Source: JAYFNU01 sp034933305 (lineage in GTDB: Bacteria; Bacillota; Clostridia; Oscillospirales; Ruminococcaceae). From it: a stretch of DNA of 64,000 bases. The stretch is taken from assembly GCA_034933305.1 (NCBI GenBank), contig JAYFNU010000001.1, forward strand, positions 124,001 to 188,000, written 5' to 3'. The position numbers and the translations under genes were made by a program. Positions 8,083 to 23,000 of this stretch are shown piece after piece (within the stretch, counting starts at the first letter, position 1; every line of letters starts with the position of its first letter). The notes beneath the pieces are model-generated. The model saw only the letters and a list, made by a program, of their open reading frames with translations. It was not told where the DNA came from and made no database searches.

Positions 8083-11000
8083 ATGACGAAAAACGGAACC
8101 GGCATGCTTTTGAAAAAGTGTTTTGCCGTGGTCCTGACCTTATTTATGATGACCGCCGAGGTGCCGCCGGAGATATTCGCCGCCGGCGGGCAGAGCACGG
8201 ACTATCCCATCCTGCTCAACGGCAGCGACTGCGCCGCGGCCAACGCCGTCAGCGTTGCCTACGGCGACAGCGTGACGCTGTCCCTGTCGGGCTACAGCGG
8301 CTCGGCGACGCCGGCGTTCACGTGGCTGCCCGCTTCGGAACAGCCGGACGGCGCCGCGCAGTGGAGCGACTGGACGAGCAGCGCGCCCACCGAGCCGGGC
8401 AGCTATTACCTCGGCTACAACTTCACCGACAGCGACGCCGTGACCTATACGAGCGACGACGGCAGCTATCGCTTTGCCATCACGAAAGCGCAGCCGGCGG
8501 CGCCGGCGGGCCTGCGGTGGCAAGGCGGCGCCGCGTCGTGGTCGGCCGTCACCCAAAGCACGACCGGCAGCGCGCTGGCGGCCGGGGCCGTCAGCGGCTA
8601 CACAGTGACCCTCTACAAAAACGGCGCCGCGCTGGTCAGCAATGATGTCACGGCGGCCGCCTGCGATTTCACATCCAGGATCCTCGCCTCCGGCAAGGGG
8701 CTCTACACGTTTGATGTCCGGGCTGACGTGACCGACACCGCGCACTATGCGGCGTCGGAGGTCTCGGCGCGCAGCGGCGCCGAGGCCGCCGTGCTCGTCG
8801 CGGTGACCGCCGGAGAAGGCACCGCCTCGGTCACGCCGTCGGCGGCGCAGCTGCTGCTCGCCGGGGATCCCGCGCGCGGCAGCATTTCGCTGACGGCGGC
8901 GCTCGGCAGCGGGCGCACCTTCGCGGGCTGGTCGGCCAGCGCGGCGGGCGCGGTCGTCTTTGCCGACGCCTCGGCCCTCTCGACGACGGCGACGCTGGCG
9001 GCAGACTATGCGGGCACCGAACTGACCCTGACCGCGGCCACCTCCGACACCGAAAAACCGACGATCTCCGCCTATGCGGCGGGCACCGGCGACGATTACG
9101 GCACCCTGCAGGGCACGGCCGCCGACAGCGGCAGCGCGATCACGCAGGTGGCCTTCTCCACCGCAGCCGCGGCCGCGGACGTCGCCGCGGCCGACTGGCA
9201 GACCGCGCCCGAAAACGGCGCCGGCGTGCCGGTCTCGGTCAGCCATGCGGTCACGGCCGCGGGCACCTATTACTTTTACGTCAAAGACGCCGCCGGCAAC
9301 ACGGCGCGCTCCGATGCGGGCATCCGCGCGAGCGAGGTCGACTACAGCGGCTACTATGAAAACGGAACGGCCGACGCCGCGCACAGGAGCTTCCTCGTCG
9401 GCGACGCCCCGCTCGTGCTCTCCGTGCCGTCCCGGCCCGGCTTCAGCTCCAGCGGCTGGCATCTGCGCAGCGACTGCAGCGACGGCGCGATCACCTCGAT
9501 CAGCGCGCACAGCGACAGCGCGATCACCGTTTACACCCGGTGGACCCGCCAGCAGATCAGCATCATCGCGCAGCCGCAGGATTACAGCGGCACCTACGAC
9601 GGCGCCGCGCACACCCTCTCCGTGTCGGTCGGCAACGCGGCCGGCGCCATCTCCTATCAGTGGTACAAGACGGTCGGCGGCAACAGCCAGCCGATCGACG
9701 GCGCGACCGCAGCGCAGTACAGCGTCAAAAACGTCGCCGACAGCGGCAGCTATTTTGTCCGCGTGACGATCCTGCTCGAGGGCGGCGCGGAATCCACCGA
9801 CAGCAACGCCGCGGCGGTCTCGATCGAGCCGCGCCCGCTGACGGTCACCGCCGACGCGAAGCGCCTGACCTACGGCGACGCGGTGCCGGAAAACTTCTAC
9901 ACCTATCAGGCCGCCGGCTTCGCCGAGGGCGAAGACGCGTCGGTTCTCACCGCCGGCGCGCTGACCTGCGCCTACGCGGCCGGCAGCGCCGCGGGCAGCT
10001 ATCCCATCGCGGGCGACGGCTTCGCGGCGGCCAATTACGCCGTCGCCGTCACCGCCGGCACACTGACCGTGGCGCCCAAGGACGGCGCCGCGGGCGAAGG
10101 CATGGCCTGCGTGCTCGAGAGCGACCAGTGGACCTACACCGGCGCCGCCGTCGAGCCGTCCGTCACCGTCACCGACGGCGGCGGGATGCTGACGGCCGGC
10201 ACGGACTATACCGTCAGCTATTCGAACAACCTCAACGTCGGCACGGGCAGCGCGACCGTCACCTTCGCCGGCAATTACACGGGCAGCAGAGTACTGTCCT
10301 TTGCGATCGTTCCGGCGACCTTCACCGCCGATACGATCCTGGCCGACTGGGTCTACGGCGACACGCCCGGCACGCCGGACGTCAGCACCAACCCGAGCGG
10401 CGGCGCGCCTGCCTACTATTATTATGCCGCGGGGAAGACCGCGGCCGACGCCACGACCGCCCAGCCGACCCGCGCGGGCAGCTACTGTGTGTACGCCGTC
10501 ATCCCCGCCGCCGGCAACTACCGGCAGGTGACCACGGCGGTCAGGAGCTTCTCCATCCTCAAGCGCCCCGTCACCCTCATCGCCGCCAGCAGGACATGGG
10601 AATATGACGGCAACAGCCACACGGCGGCCAGCTATACCCGCACCGGCTCCCTCGTCGGCAGCGACGCCTTCCAGAGCGTGAGCGTGGCGGGCAGCATCAC
10701 TGCGGTGGGCACGGCGGAAAACGTGATCAGCTACCGCCTCACCTCGGCCACCGACGCGGGCAATTATGACATCACGGCCGTCAGCGGCACGCTGACGGTC
10801 ACGTCGCGGGCGCTGACCGTCCCCACCGACTGCGCCTGGAAGACCACCGCCCCCGGCACGGCGGCCTGGGTGGCCGTCACCCGCGACGGCCTCACCGTCG
10901 CTTACAATGTCGAGCTGTGGCGCACATCGAACAACGTGCGGACAAAGGTCCGCACCGTGACGGCCTCGAGCGCCGCCTACGACTTCGCGGACATCATCCG

Positions 11001-14000
11001 CGCCGACGCCGCGGCCAACGGCGTCGCAGGGTACAGCTTCTGCGTCACCGCGGTCCCCGCCGGCGGCAGCAACCTGAACAACTACACCGCCAGCTCCGTT
11101 TCCGACAATTCGGCGGTCCTTTATACCGCGTCGGTCTCCGTCAGCGGCGGCAGCGGCGTCGCCTCGGCCGCCATCAACGGCGCGCAGAGCGCGATCCTGC
11201 TCCAGAACGAGACGGCGTCGCTCACCGCGACCGCGCAGAGCGGCTACTCCTTCTCCGGCAGCGTGTGGAGCGAGGTCAGCGGCAACCTGACCATCGCCGA
11301 CGCCTCCAAGGCCCAGACGACCGCCGTGCTCTCGAGCAAGCTGGCCGGCCCGGCGGCCATCAGCGTCGCGGCATCCTGCAGCGACGATCTGCCCGTCATC
11401 ACCGGCTTTTCCGCGGCCGCCTACGACGGCAACAGCAAGGTCCGCTTTACCTTCTCCGCCGCCGACACGAAGATGCTCACCGGCTGGGCGCTGACCGATT
11501 CGGGCACGGAGCAGCCCGCGGCGTCGGACTGGCACGCGATCTTCACCTCTGCGCTGAACAACCAGACGGTGGACGGCATCACCGAGGCCGACACGTATTA
11601 CGTGTGGGTGCGCGACGACGGCGGCAACGTCGTCTGCAGCGCGGCCAACGAGAGCGGCCCCGCGAGCATCGACGTCTACCGAATCAGCTTTGCCGCCGGC
11701 GAGAACGGCAGCGGGAACATGGTTTCGATACTCAAGGTCGAAAACACCGCCGTCACGCTGCCGGTCAGCACCTTCACCCGCAGCGGCTACAGCTTCCGCA
11801 ACTGGAAGGGGACCAGCGGCATCTACGCAGACGGCGGCAGCTACGGCGCCAACGCCAGCGACACGCTGACCGTGCAGTGGACCGACGAGCAGTTCGCCTA
11901 CACCGTCAACTACTACCTGATGGACACCGCCGGCAGCTATGCGGCGGATCCCAGCCAGACCGCCCAGTTCTCCGGCGCCTACGGCGCGGTCGTCAGTTCC
12001 GGCAGCGCCGCGGTCGCGCTCACGCTCAAGGGCATGGAGCTGGACGCCGACAGACCCGGCTCGATCACGCTGACCGAGGACGGGCTGACGCTCAGCGTCT
12101 ATTACCGGCGGCTGCAGTACACCGTCAGCTACAGCTATTCGCTGGCCGACGGAACGCCGAGAACGGCGCAGCAGACCTATTATTACGGCGCGCCCTTCAC
12201 CGAGCTCGCAAAACCGCGCATCGACGGCTACGCCTTCGTCGGCTGGGTCTACGGCGGCTCCGGCAAGACGCCGCAGACGATGCCGAACAACAATCTCACG
12301 GCGACCGGCAGCTTCGTGCCGGCAAACGCCTCCTATGTGATCCACTGCTATTTGCAGAACATCCCCGCCGACAGCAGCGAGGCGCCGAGCTATGCGCTGG
12401 CGCAGGAGCGGGATATCACCGTCGCCGCCCTGCAGGGCGACAGAATCACCTTCGGGCTGTCCGACGCGGACGTCATCGAGGGCTTCACGGCTGCTTATGT
12501 CACGATCAGCAGCGGCGAGGCCGGCGGCAGCGTGCCCGGCGCGCAGACGACGACGGCGGCCGGCACGGTCTCGAGCGAGGCGTCCGCGGCGCTGCACGTC
12601 AATGTCTACTATGCGCGCAACACCTATCAGCTGACGCTGAACGTCTACGACAGCAATCTGCGCACCGGCAAGCTCTACACGCACACGGAATCGCGCCTCT
12701 ACGGCGAGGCGATCGACGCCGCGGCCTTCGCCGTGTACGGCCAGGCCGACTGGCCGGCCGCTCCGGACGGCAGCACGCTTGCCGCTTACGCCGACTGGAG
12801 CACCGGTGCGGCGCCCGCCGCGATGCCGGCCGGGGACGTCAGCGTCGCCCGCGATTACGTCAAATCGGTCGAAGTGCCCTACCGGATCGAGGTGTACTAC
12901 GAGTCGGCGACCGAGGGCAGCTACGCGCTGCAGTCGACGCTGACCTATTACGGCTATGCCGGCGCGGCGGTCACGGTGGGCGGCACCGATGACGACACCG
13001 TCAATTACAACACTTTTTCGTCCAGCGTCTACGGGTTCGCCTGGTATCAGTTCGATTCCGCCAACGCCGGCAACGTCCTGTCGGCCACCGTCAGGGCGGA
13101 CGGAACGACGACCCTTCGGGCCTATTTCGCGCGCAGGACGTTCACCGCGACCGTCACCTACTATTACAACAGCGGCACGGCGTCCGACGGCAATATCAAA
13201 CTCGCCACCGTCACGAAGACGGGCAAGTGGGGCACGAACTTCGCCTACCAGCCGCTGGCCCTGTTCAGCGGCAGCCTCCCGGACGAATGGAGCAACAACG
13301 GCAGCTATACCGCCAACGACAGCAAGGCCGGCACCTTCGACTTCAAGGCGAACGGCTACACGGCTTCCTATGCCGGCTATTACTGGAGCGACGGCAATCA
13401 CTGGCCTTCCTTCAAATACACCACCGCCGCCTCGCTGACGGATCGCGCGGGGGACACTGGCCCCTTCGGGCGGGGCGACAACACCACCCTGAGCGTCTAT
13501 TACGTAAAGGTCGACCACGATACCCATTACACCGTCGATATGGCCTACAATCCGGCCAAGCTGAGCAAAGCGGGCGACGCGACAGACCACAGCCTGCTCG
13601 CTTCGGTCGCCGGCGAGAGCTGCAAGGTGCGCCTCGCGAACGAGGCCGACATCTATGAGAGCACATGGGTGCCCTCCGCCTCGGCGGAGGATATCGCCGC
13701 CTATCCGGCGCTGGCCTATACGGGCGGCAGCTACAGCTACGGCGATACGCCGACGCTGCGAAGCGGCTTTACCGCGGTCACGGTGAGCGGCTCGACCTAT
13801 TACCTCAACGCGGCGCAGCCCGGCTACGTCTATGTGGCCGACGCCGAGAACCAGTTCTATTACGGCAACCGCGTCGGCTACAACTTCCTCGCCGACGAGC
13901 TGAATGCCGCAAAGCTCGGCTATGACTCGGTGGAAAGCTATCTCGCCGGCTATAAAACCGCCCACGGCGACAGCGCGGGCGTCTCTTACGACGCCAAGGC

Positions 14001-17000
14001 CAGCGGCGCATACATCTACAACGGCGGATTTTCGCCGATCATGTACGGCGACGGCACCTATCGCTTCACCTTCGACTATGCGGATACCTACACCGTCACC
14101 TACACGATGGGCGGGAAATCCTGCAGCGACCACACCTATGTCAAGGATCAGCTGGTGAACGTCGGATGCGACAACCGGGCCGCGTTCCCCGAAAAATCCG
14201 GCTATGTGATCCAGTGGTACACCGACTCCGCCTGCACGGTGCCGGCCGCCGATTTCAGGATCACCCAGAGCACCATCCTCTACGGCAGCTACGTGCGGGC
14301 CACCGTCACCTACACGGTGAACTGCTACTATCAGCTGCCCGACGGCACCACCGTCACCGATCCCGGCGCAGACGGTCTGACCACGCAGACGTCCTCCGAA
14401 ACGGTCAGCTTTACCGACGGCACCGGCGCCGCCGGCGACTACTCCGTGCCGGTCACCAAATACTATCGCGGCGGCGAGCTCGTCATGGCGACCCGCCGGT
14501 ATCCCGCGCTTTCCTATTCCGAGGTCGCGCTGAATTACGACCGTTATCTGATCGACGCGTTCGTCTATGACGACGCCAACACCGGCAACGCCATCAAGGG
14601 CTATTGCGAGGCGAGCGGCATCACGCTGTCCGCCTACTATGCCCGCGAGAAGCACACGCTCGCCGCCAACGCGGGGAACACGCCGGTCGAGACCGTCACG
14701 ACGGCGACGTATCTCGCGGGCCAGAGCGCCGCGCTGGGCGTGCCAGTGCGCGCGGGCTATGCCTTCGCCGGATGGACGCTGCAAAAATGGGACGGCAGCG
14801 CGTGGGCCGCCTGGACCGACGCGCCGCAGGCCGCCGCCGACGGCGCCGACTTCGCCATGCCGAACGCCGACGTGCAGGCCGCGGCCGCCTGGAATCCGGC
14901 GAACTGCGATTCGACGGTCGTCCACTATTTTGAGACGACCACCCGCACCTATGCGGCCGATCTCTATGCCAGCCTCGCCGGCATGACCGGCGAGACCGCC
15001 GCGGTGATCTTCGGCGGCACCGATTACGCCGACGCGCGCGTCTATCTGGAGGGGAGCACTGTCCTCGGCGCTTCGCTCGTCCTCGACGGACGGACCTGGT
15101 ACTTCTCCGCCGCCGCTTCCGCAGCGCAGGGCGCCTACACGGTCGACGTCGCCGATCTGATCGCCGTTTCCGAACCGATCACGGCCCTGTCGGAGAGCAC
15201 GCTCGCCGTCTCCGCGCGGGTGCTCGATCTCAGCGCCTGCCCGATGTACTCGTTCGCCTATGCCCAGCTGCGCACCGAGGACAGCGTCACGGCGCTCGCC
15301 GCCGCGGACACCTTCGTCTACGGCCCCACCGTGTCCCTCGCCTGCTACTATGCCCGTGAAGCCGATTTCACGGTCGCGCTGGCCGCGGAATCCGCCGACG
15401 GCGGCGACAGCGGTCTGACCCTGACCGGCGGCAGCGCGGCGTGCAGCTACGGCGAGACGATGACGGTGCGCGCGGCCGCAGCGGCCGGGTACACGTTCGT
15501 CGGCTGGTATTCGGCCGACGACGACGCCTTTGTCAGCCCCATCTCGACCGACGCCGAGTACAGCTTCCGCGTCACCGAGAACCGCAGCCTCGTCGCTCTC
15601 TCGCGGCCGAGCGCCGCGGCGCAGCCGACCGTGACCCTCTCGGGGCCGGTCAGCTACAACTACGGCTACAGCGCCGCGCGGACCAACGCCGTCACGGCGT
15701 CGGTCGCCTTCGCCGAGGGCACGGATTCCGCCAACAAGGTCGTTTCCTACCAGTGGTACGAGATCACCGGCGGCAGCGCCTCCGCCATCGCGGGCGCAAC
15801 CTCCGCCACCTGTCTGTTCCCGACCGGAAAAGTCTGCGGCAGCTATACCTACCGCTGCGACGTCGTTGTACAGCGCAGCGACAACGGGAGGGCCGTCACG
15901 GTCCAGTCGGAGCCCTTCACCGTCACCGTATCGCCCGCCAATATGACGGTCGAGGTCGCCGGCTACACCGGCACCTACGACGCCGCCGATCACGGCATCA
16001 CCGTGACCGTCAGAAAACCGGCCGCGGGCAGCTATGAGATCTATTACGCCGATTCGCCGCTGACGGCGGACAACTATACGCAGGGCTCCGCGGTCAACCC
16101 CGTCTACCGGAACGTTCGCATGGACGGCGGCACCGTGGGCAGCTATACGGTCTACTATTACATCCGCAACACCGACGGCAATTACACCGATCTGAGCGGC
16201 AGCGCGCCGGTCACCATCAAGCCCATCCCCGTCACGCTGCAGGCGGACGGCTCCTTCCACAAGACCTATGACGGCACCACCGCCGTCGGCGGTTCGGTCA
16301 TCGAGCCCGGGACGGAAAAATACGAACTCTCCCGCGGCACCAGCTACACGATCATCGGCCTGCTCAAGAGCGAGGCAGATCTGTATATCGCCGACTTTGA
16401 CGCCGATTTTGACAGCAAGGATGTCAAATCGGCCGGCTCGCTGACCATGCGCGACATCCGGATCGTCTCCGGGACGAGCGGGGCGGTCGACTACAACTAT
16501 TCCTTCGCGGACAACTACACGCTGTCGCTGTCCGGCTATATCACGCCCTATGTGCTGCCGACCGTATGGGACAGCGAGACCTCCTTCGTCTATGACGGCA
16601 CCGTCAAGGCGCCCGGCCTGCACCTGAGCGACACCGCGGGCATCCCCGAGCCGTCCATTGCCGACGGGCTCACCGTGCAGGGCGGCCAGGTCAACGCCGG
16701 CAGCTATACGGCCTACGCGGCGATCACCGCGAGCGAGGCCTACGAGCTGAGCAACTACAGCTTCAGCAGCGGGAGCCGCGACTACACGATCGCGGCGCGC
16801 CCGATCACGCTCACGCCCGATGTTTCGGCGAGCGGCGGCATCGTCTACGACGGCGCCGTACATACCGTCACCGGCTTCATCGTCGGCGGCAGCGGCCTCG
16901 CCGCGCCGGACGGCGTGCAGCACACCTTCACCGCCGAGACCGATACCGGCGCCGTCGGCGCCGGCACGACCGCCGTCACGGCGCGGAACATGCACATTTT

Positions 17001-20000
17001 CCAGGGCGCGACCGACGTGACCGACGATTACGCGATCACCTACGGGAGCGCAGACCTTGTCATCGCAAAGGCCCCGGTCCGGATCAGCGGCTTCACCGCG
17101 GCGGACAAGCCCTACGACGGCGGCACCGCCGCCGTGATCGGCGTCGGCGGCCTCTCCTTCAGCGGCATCGTGCCGGGCGACCATCTGGAGATCCCCGCCT
17201 CCGGCGTCACCGGAAGCTTCTCCCAGTCCGGCGTCGGCACCGACCTGACCGTCACCGCGGCGCTCGAAGAGAGCGATCTCGCCGGCAGCTCCGCGGCCAA
17301 CTACCGCCTCGATCTCGCCGGCAGCGAGCTCACCTGTCTCGCCGACATCACCCCGGCCGCCGTCACCGTGACGGCCGGTGCGGCCGCCGTCACCTACGGC
17401 GAGCCGGCCGCGTTCAGCGCGACCTTCGCCGGCTTCGTCGACGGCGAGGACCAGAGCGTCGTCAGCGGCTCCGTCGGCTACAGCGTCAGCGCGGGCGGCG
17501 GCGCAGCCGCGCCCTACACCGTGTCGACCCCGGCCGGCAGCTATGCGATCCTGCCCGATATCAGCGGCCTGAGCGCCGCGAACTATACCTTTACGGCGGT
17601 GCCGGGGGAGCTCACCGTGGCAAAACGGCCGCTGGCCGTGACAGCCGCCCCCGAACCGACGGTCACCAAGGTCTATGACGGCACCACCGCCGCGGCCGCG
17701 TGTGTCGGCGGCGACGACTGGACCTTTGCCGCCACGGGCGCGTCCGCCTCCGGCATCGCCAACGGCGACGCCGTCGGTCTGCGCTTCGACGCCGTCTACG
17801 ACAGCAAGGACGTCTCCGACGCCCGCACGGTCACCCTGAGCAATCTGAGGATCGACAACGAAAACTACGCGCTGGCGACCGATACCGTCGCCATCACCGC
17901 GGGCTGCTCGATTCGTCCGAGGGCGCTGACGATCACCGCAGACAACAAAACCGCGACCTACGGCGCCGCGGCCCCGGCCTTCACCGCAGCCTATGCCGGC
18001 TTTGCCGGCAGCGAGGACAAATCGGTGCTGGGCGGCAGCCTCACCTTCGCCTGCGCCTACGACACGGGAAACAGCGCCAGCCGCAGCGCGGGAAGCTATG
18101 CCATCGCGCCGTCCGGGCTCACGTCCGGCAACTACACCATCACGTTCGTGCCCGGCACCCTGACGGTCGGCAAGGCGCTGCTCACCGCCGCCGCGCAGGC
18201 GGCGACCATCACCTACGGCGAGCCCTCCTCGGTGCCCGCCTATACCAGCGCGCTCTCCGGCTTCCGGTACGGCGAGGATGCGGGCGTCGTCAGCGGCACT
18301 CTCACCACCGCCTGCGGCAAGACTGTGAATGATCTTCCGGGCACCTATGCGAACGCCATCCTGCCCGACACCGCCGGCCTGTCGGCCGACAACTACACCT
18401 TCAGGGCCGTCGGCGCCGCGCTGACCATCGAGCGGCGCGAGCTCACGGTCAGCGGCATCAGGGTCAACGGAAAGGTCTATGACGCGACGACGGCGGTCGC
18501 CGCGGGCCAGATCGACCTGAGCGCAGTCGTCTACGACGGCATCCTCGAGGGCGACGCGGGCAATCAGGGCCTGGCCGTCACCGGCACCTATGCGTCGGCG
18601 AACGTGGGCGAGGACATCAATGTGGCGCTCGCCGTCCGGCTCAACAGCTATCTCGCCGCCCGCTATACGCTCGCGGGCGCCTCGCAGAGCACGGCGGCGG
18701 CCGACATCACCGCGCGGCCGCTGACCGTCACGGTCAACAGCCAGACCATCCGCTACGGCGACGCCGAGCCCGCCTATTCCGTCCGCTACAGCGGCTTCGC
18801 CGGCAGCGAGACCGCGAGCGTGCTCTCCGGTCAGCTCGCTTATACCGAGAACTACACCGCCGACGCCGGCAGCGGCAGCTACAGCGCGGCGGGCAGCTAT
18901 CCCGTCGCCGCGTCGGGCCTCTCCGGCGGCAACTATGCGATCACCTACGCCCCCGGCACCCTGACCGTCAGCCCGGCCAGACTCAGCACTCCGGCCGTCA
19001 GCTGGAGCGCGACCCCCGGCACCGTCAGCTGGACCGCCGTGCCCGGCATCGGCGCCGTGCCGGTCGGCAGCTACACGGTCTCGCTCATCGAGACGGGCAC
19101 CGGGATGACCGTGCAGACGCAGACGGAGCCCGCCGGAACGACCGGCTGCAGCTTCCTCGAAGCCATGCGCGTCAACGGCGCGGGCAGCTATCAGGTGCAG
19201 GTCACCGCGATCGCTTCTGCCGACGGCAACGCCGACAAGTGCAACGTCGCCGACAGCGCCGCCGGCGCGAGCGGCAGCGAAAAGGCCGCGAGAGTCAGCG
19301 TGCAGTTTGCCGCCGACGCCGTCAGCCAGGCCGCCGCGGCGGTCATGAGCGGCTCCGACCCGGCTATTTCGATCCACGACGCCGGCCTCGCTTCCTACAC
19401 CATGATCGCCGGCGAATCGGGCGCCGCCATCGCGGCGCACCTCAAAAACGCCACCGGGTACAGCGTCAGCTCGCTGAGCGCCGACAGTACCGCGCTCACG
19501 CTGACGTCGCCGGTGCTCGACACGGCCGGGACGACGGTCAGCGCGAATGCCGCGCTGTCCGCGTCGCTCGCGTCGACGGCCCCCATTGCGGTCACTCTGA
19601 CCATGCGCGCGACGCCGGCGACCGTGACGCTTTCGCTGTCTGCCGATCCCGCCTCGGCGACCTTCGGCTATACCGCGGAAGCGGCGCCGCGGATCTCCGC
19701 CGCCGCCGCCCCCGAAGCAGGGGACAACCTCGCCGCGTCCGGCTACACCTATACCTATCAGTGGTACCTCAAGGACGGCTCGGCCGGCGTCAACACCGCC
19801 ATGGCCGACGGCACCGGCGCCACCGTGGTCTTCCCGACCGGCAAGGACGCCGGCAACAACCGCTACAAAGTGACCTGCCAGGTGACGGCCACCCGCAGCG
19901 ACAACGGCCAGAGCAAGACGATCACCTCGATCAGCCAGCTCAGGGCAGGGACCGCGTTCAACGTCGTCATCGAGCGCGCGCAGTTCAGCGCCAGCGCCGT

Positions 20001-23000
20001 GCTCGCCGGTTGGACCTACGGCGCGGCGCGCGGCATTCCCGCCGTGACCGCCAATCCCGGCAGCGCCGCGGTCGTCTATGAGTACAACACCGACGCCGCG
20101 GCATCGACCGGCTGGACGACGGAGATCCCCAAAGACGCCGGCACCTACTATGTGCGCGCCGACATCGCCGCTTCGGCCAACTATCAGGAATTCATGACCA
20201 AGTCGCTGCAGTTCGTCATCGCCCCGGCCAAGCTTGCGACGCCGGAGAATCTCGCGATGGACGCCTCGCCGACCGCGCCCTACGGCCTGCTGTCGTGGGA
20301 TGCCGTCAGCGGACCCGAAGAGAACGCCGGAAACGCTGCCGATTCCACCGTTTCGGTGCGCTACCGCGTGCGGCTCTATCGCGCCGAGACGGATTCCGCC
20401 GCAGACGCCGACTGGACACAGGTGGGCGACGCACAGGAGACGGACGCCACCTCGCTCGATCTGACCGGCAGCTTCCTGGAGAAGGGCTTTTACCGCTTCA
20501 CGGTACAGGCGCTTGCCGCCTGCTCCAACGGCAAGGCCAACTGCGCCGACAGCGATGAGAGCGCGCGCAACGCCGTCGCGCTCGAGATCAAGAGCACGAT
20601 GAACGACGGCAGTCAGTCGTATGAGTACACCAAGGTCTATGACGGCAAGTCCGTCGTGCTGAGCGCCGGCAGCGGCGTCACCGGCGTCACGGGCTACCAG
20701 TGGCTGCGCAACAACGCGGCGGTCGCCGGCGCGACCGCCGATACGCTGGCCGTGGCCTATGTGGAGCAGTCCGGCACCTACACCTGCCAGCTGACGCTGT
20801 CTGACGGCAGCTCCTATTACTCCTCCAACCGCGTCATCACCGTCACGCCGCTGGCGCTGACCGTCACCTCGGCCACCCGGACGAAGATCTATGACGGCAC
20901 GCCGCTCGCGGGGCAGACCGAATCGGTCGTCTCGGCGCTCGGCACCGGCGCGGACGCGCTCGGCGAGGGCGACAGCATCGCCTACACGCTGGGCTCGCGC
21001 ACTGACGCCGGCACCAGCACCAACAGCATAACCGGCGTGACGATCACCCACAACGCCGGCGCGGCCGGCGAAAAGACCGTTTTCGCCGAGGGCGGAACGA
21101 ACAACAACTACACGCTGACCAAGACGACCGGCAGCCTGACCGTGACCGCGCGCAGCCTTGCGGACGGAGCCGGCTACAACGCCGGCATCGCCGTCAGCCA
21201 GCCCGATGCCGTCACCTATGACGGCACCCACCACACGCCCGCCGTCGCGGTCACCGACGCCTCCATCCGAATCGGCGCAGCGGACAAGCTGCTGACGGCC
21301 GGCACCGATTACACGCTGCTCTATGCGGGCAACCTGCACGCGGGCACCGCCACCGTCACGATCACCGGCAGAGGCAATTACACCGGCGTCATCACCCGGA
21401 CCTTCGTCATCAACCGCCGCCCGGTCACCCTGACGGCAGCCAGCGCCGCCCGCACCTATAACGGCACAGCGCTGACGGCGGCGAGCTGCGCGCCGGCAGC
21501 CGGCTTTGCGCTCGGCAGCGGCGACAGCATCGACGCGGCAAGCGTCAGATGCAGCGGCGCGATCACCGATGTCGGCAGCACCGCCAATGCGATCACAGCC
21601 GTGATCCTCCGCAATGCCGGCGGCACCGACGTCACCGCGGACTACGACCTCACCTATGCCCCCGGCGTCCTGACGATCAATGTCATCGCGGCGCCGATCA
21701 CGATCACCGCGAACAGCGCCCAAAAGACCTACGACGGCGCGGCGCTCACCGACGGCGGCTGCACCTATACGACCGGCGTGCTCATCACCGGCGACGTGCT
21801 CACCGCGACGGTCTCCGGCAGCCGGACAAACGCCGGCACCAGCCCCAACGTCGTCACCGCCTACACGGTGACCCGCGGCAGCACCGACGTGACGGCGGAC
21901 TACACCTTCGCCGACAGCGTCCCCGGCACCCTGACGATCGACAGACGCCCGCTGACCCTGACTTCCGCGAGCGGCAGCAAGACCTACGACGGCACGGCGC
22001 TGCAGGACGGCACCGTGACCGTGACGGGCAGCGGCTTTGCGGACGGCGAGGGCGCCGACTTCACCGTGACGGGCACGATCCTCGACAAGGGCAGCGTCTC
22101 CAACGCGTTCACCTACGCGCTGCACACGGACATGCTGGCCGCGAACTACGACATCACCTGCGTCTTTGGCACCCTGACGATCAACGCCATCGCGGCGCCG
22201 ATCACGATCACCGCGAACAGCGCCGAGAAGACCTACGACGGCTCGGCGCTCACCGACGGCGGCTGCACCTATACGACCGGCGTGCTGCTCACCGGCGACG
22301 AGCTCACCGCGACGGTCTCCGGCAGCCGGACGAACGCCGGCACCGGCGCCAACGTCGTCACCGCCTACACGGTGACCCGCGGCAGCACCGACGTGACGGC
22401 GGACTACACCTTCGCCGACAGCGTCCCCGGCACCCTTCGCATCACGCCGAAGGATGTCACGATCACCGTTGACAGCGCCGGCAAGACCTACGGCGAGACC
22501 GACCCCGCCTTTACGGGCGCGGTGAACGGGCTGGTCGCGGCGGGCGATCTCGGCGCCGTGACCTACCGGCGCACCAACAGCGCGGTCGGCGACGCCGGCA
22601 ACTATGCGGGCGTGCTGACGGCGAACTATACCCCCAATGCCAATTACACCGTGCGCATCACAGCGGGCGACTTCGTCATCCGCCGCGCCGCGACGCTCAC
22701 CGTCGCGGGCGCTTCCTACAGCGCTCCCTACGACGGCGCGGCGCACGGCGCCGCCGCCGCGGCCAATGTCTCCGCCGGCACCCTGCTGCAGTACAGCACC
22801 GACGGCGGCGCCAGCTGGAGCGGCTCGTTCCCGACGATCACCGATGTCGGCACCGTGTATGTCACCGTGCGCGCGGCGAACGCCAACTATGAGACCGCGC
22901 AGAACACCTATACCCTCACCGTATCGCAAAAGGCCGCAAGGATCACCGTCAACAGCGCGAGCAAGGTCTACGGCAGCGCGGATCCGGCCTTTGCGGGGGT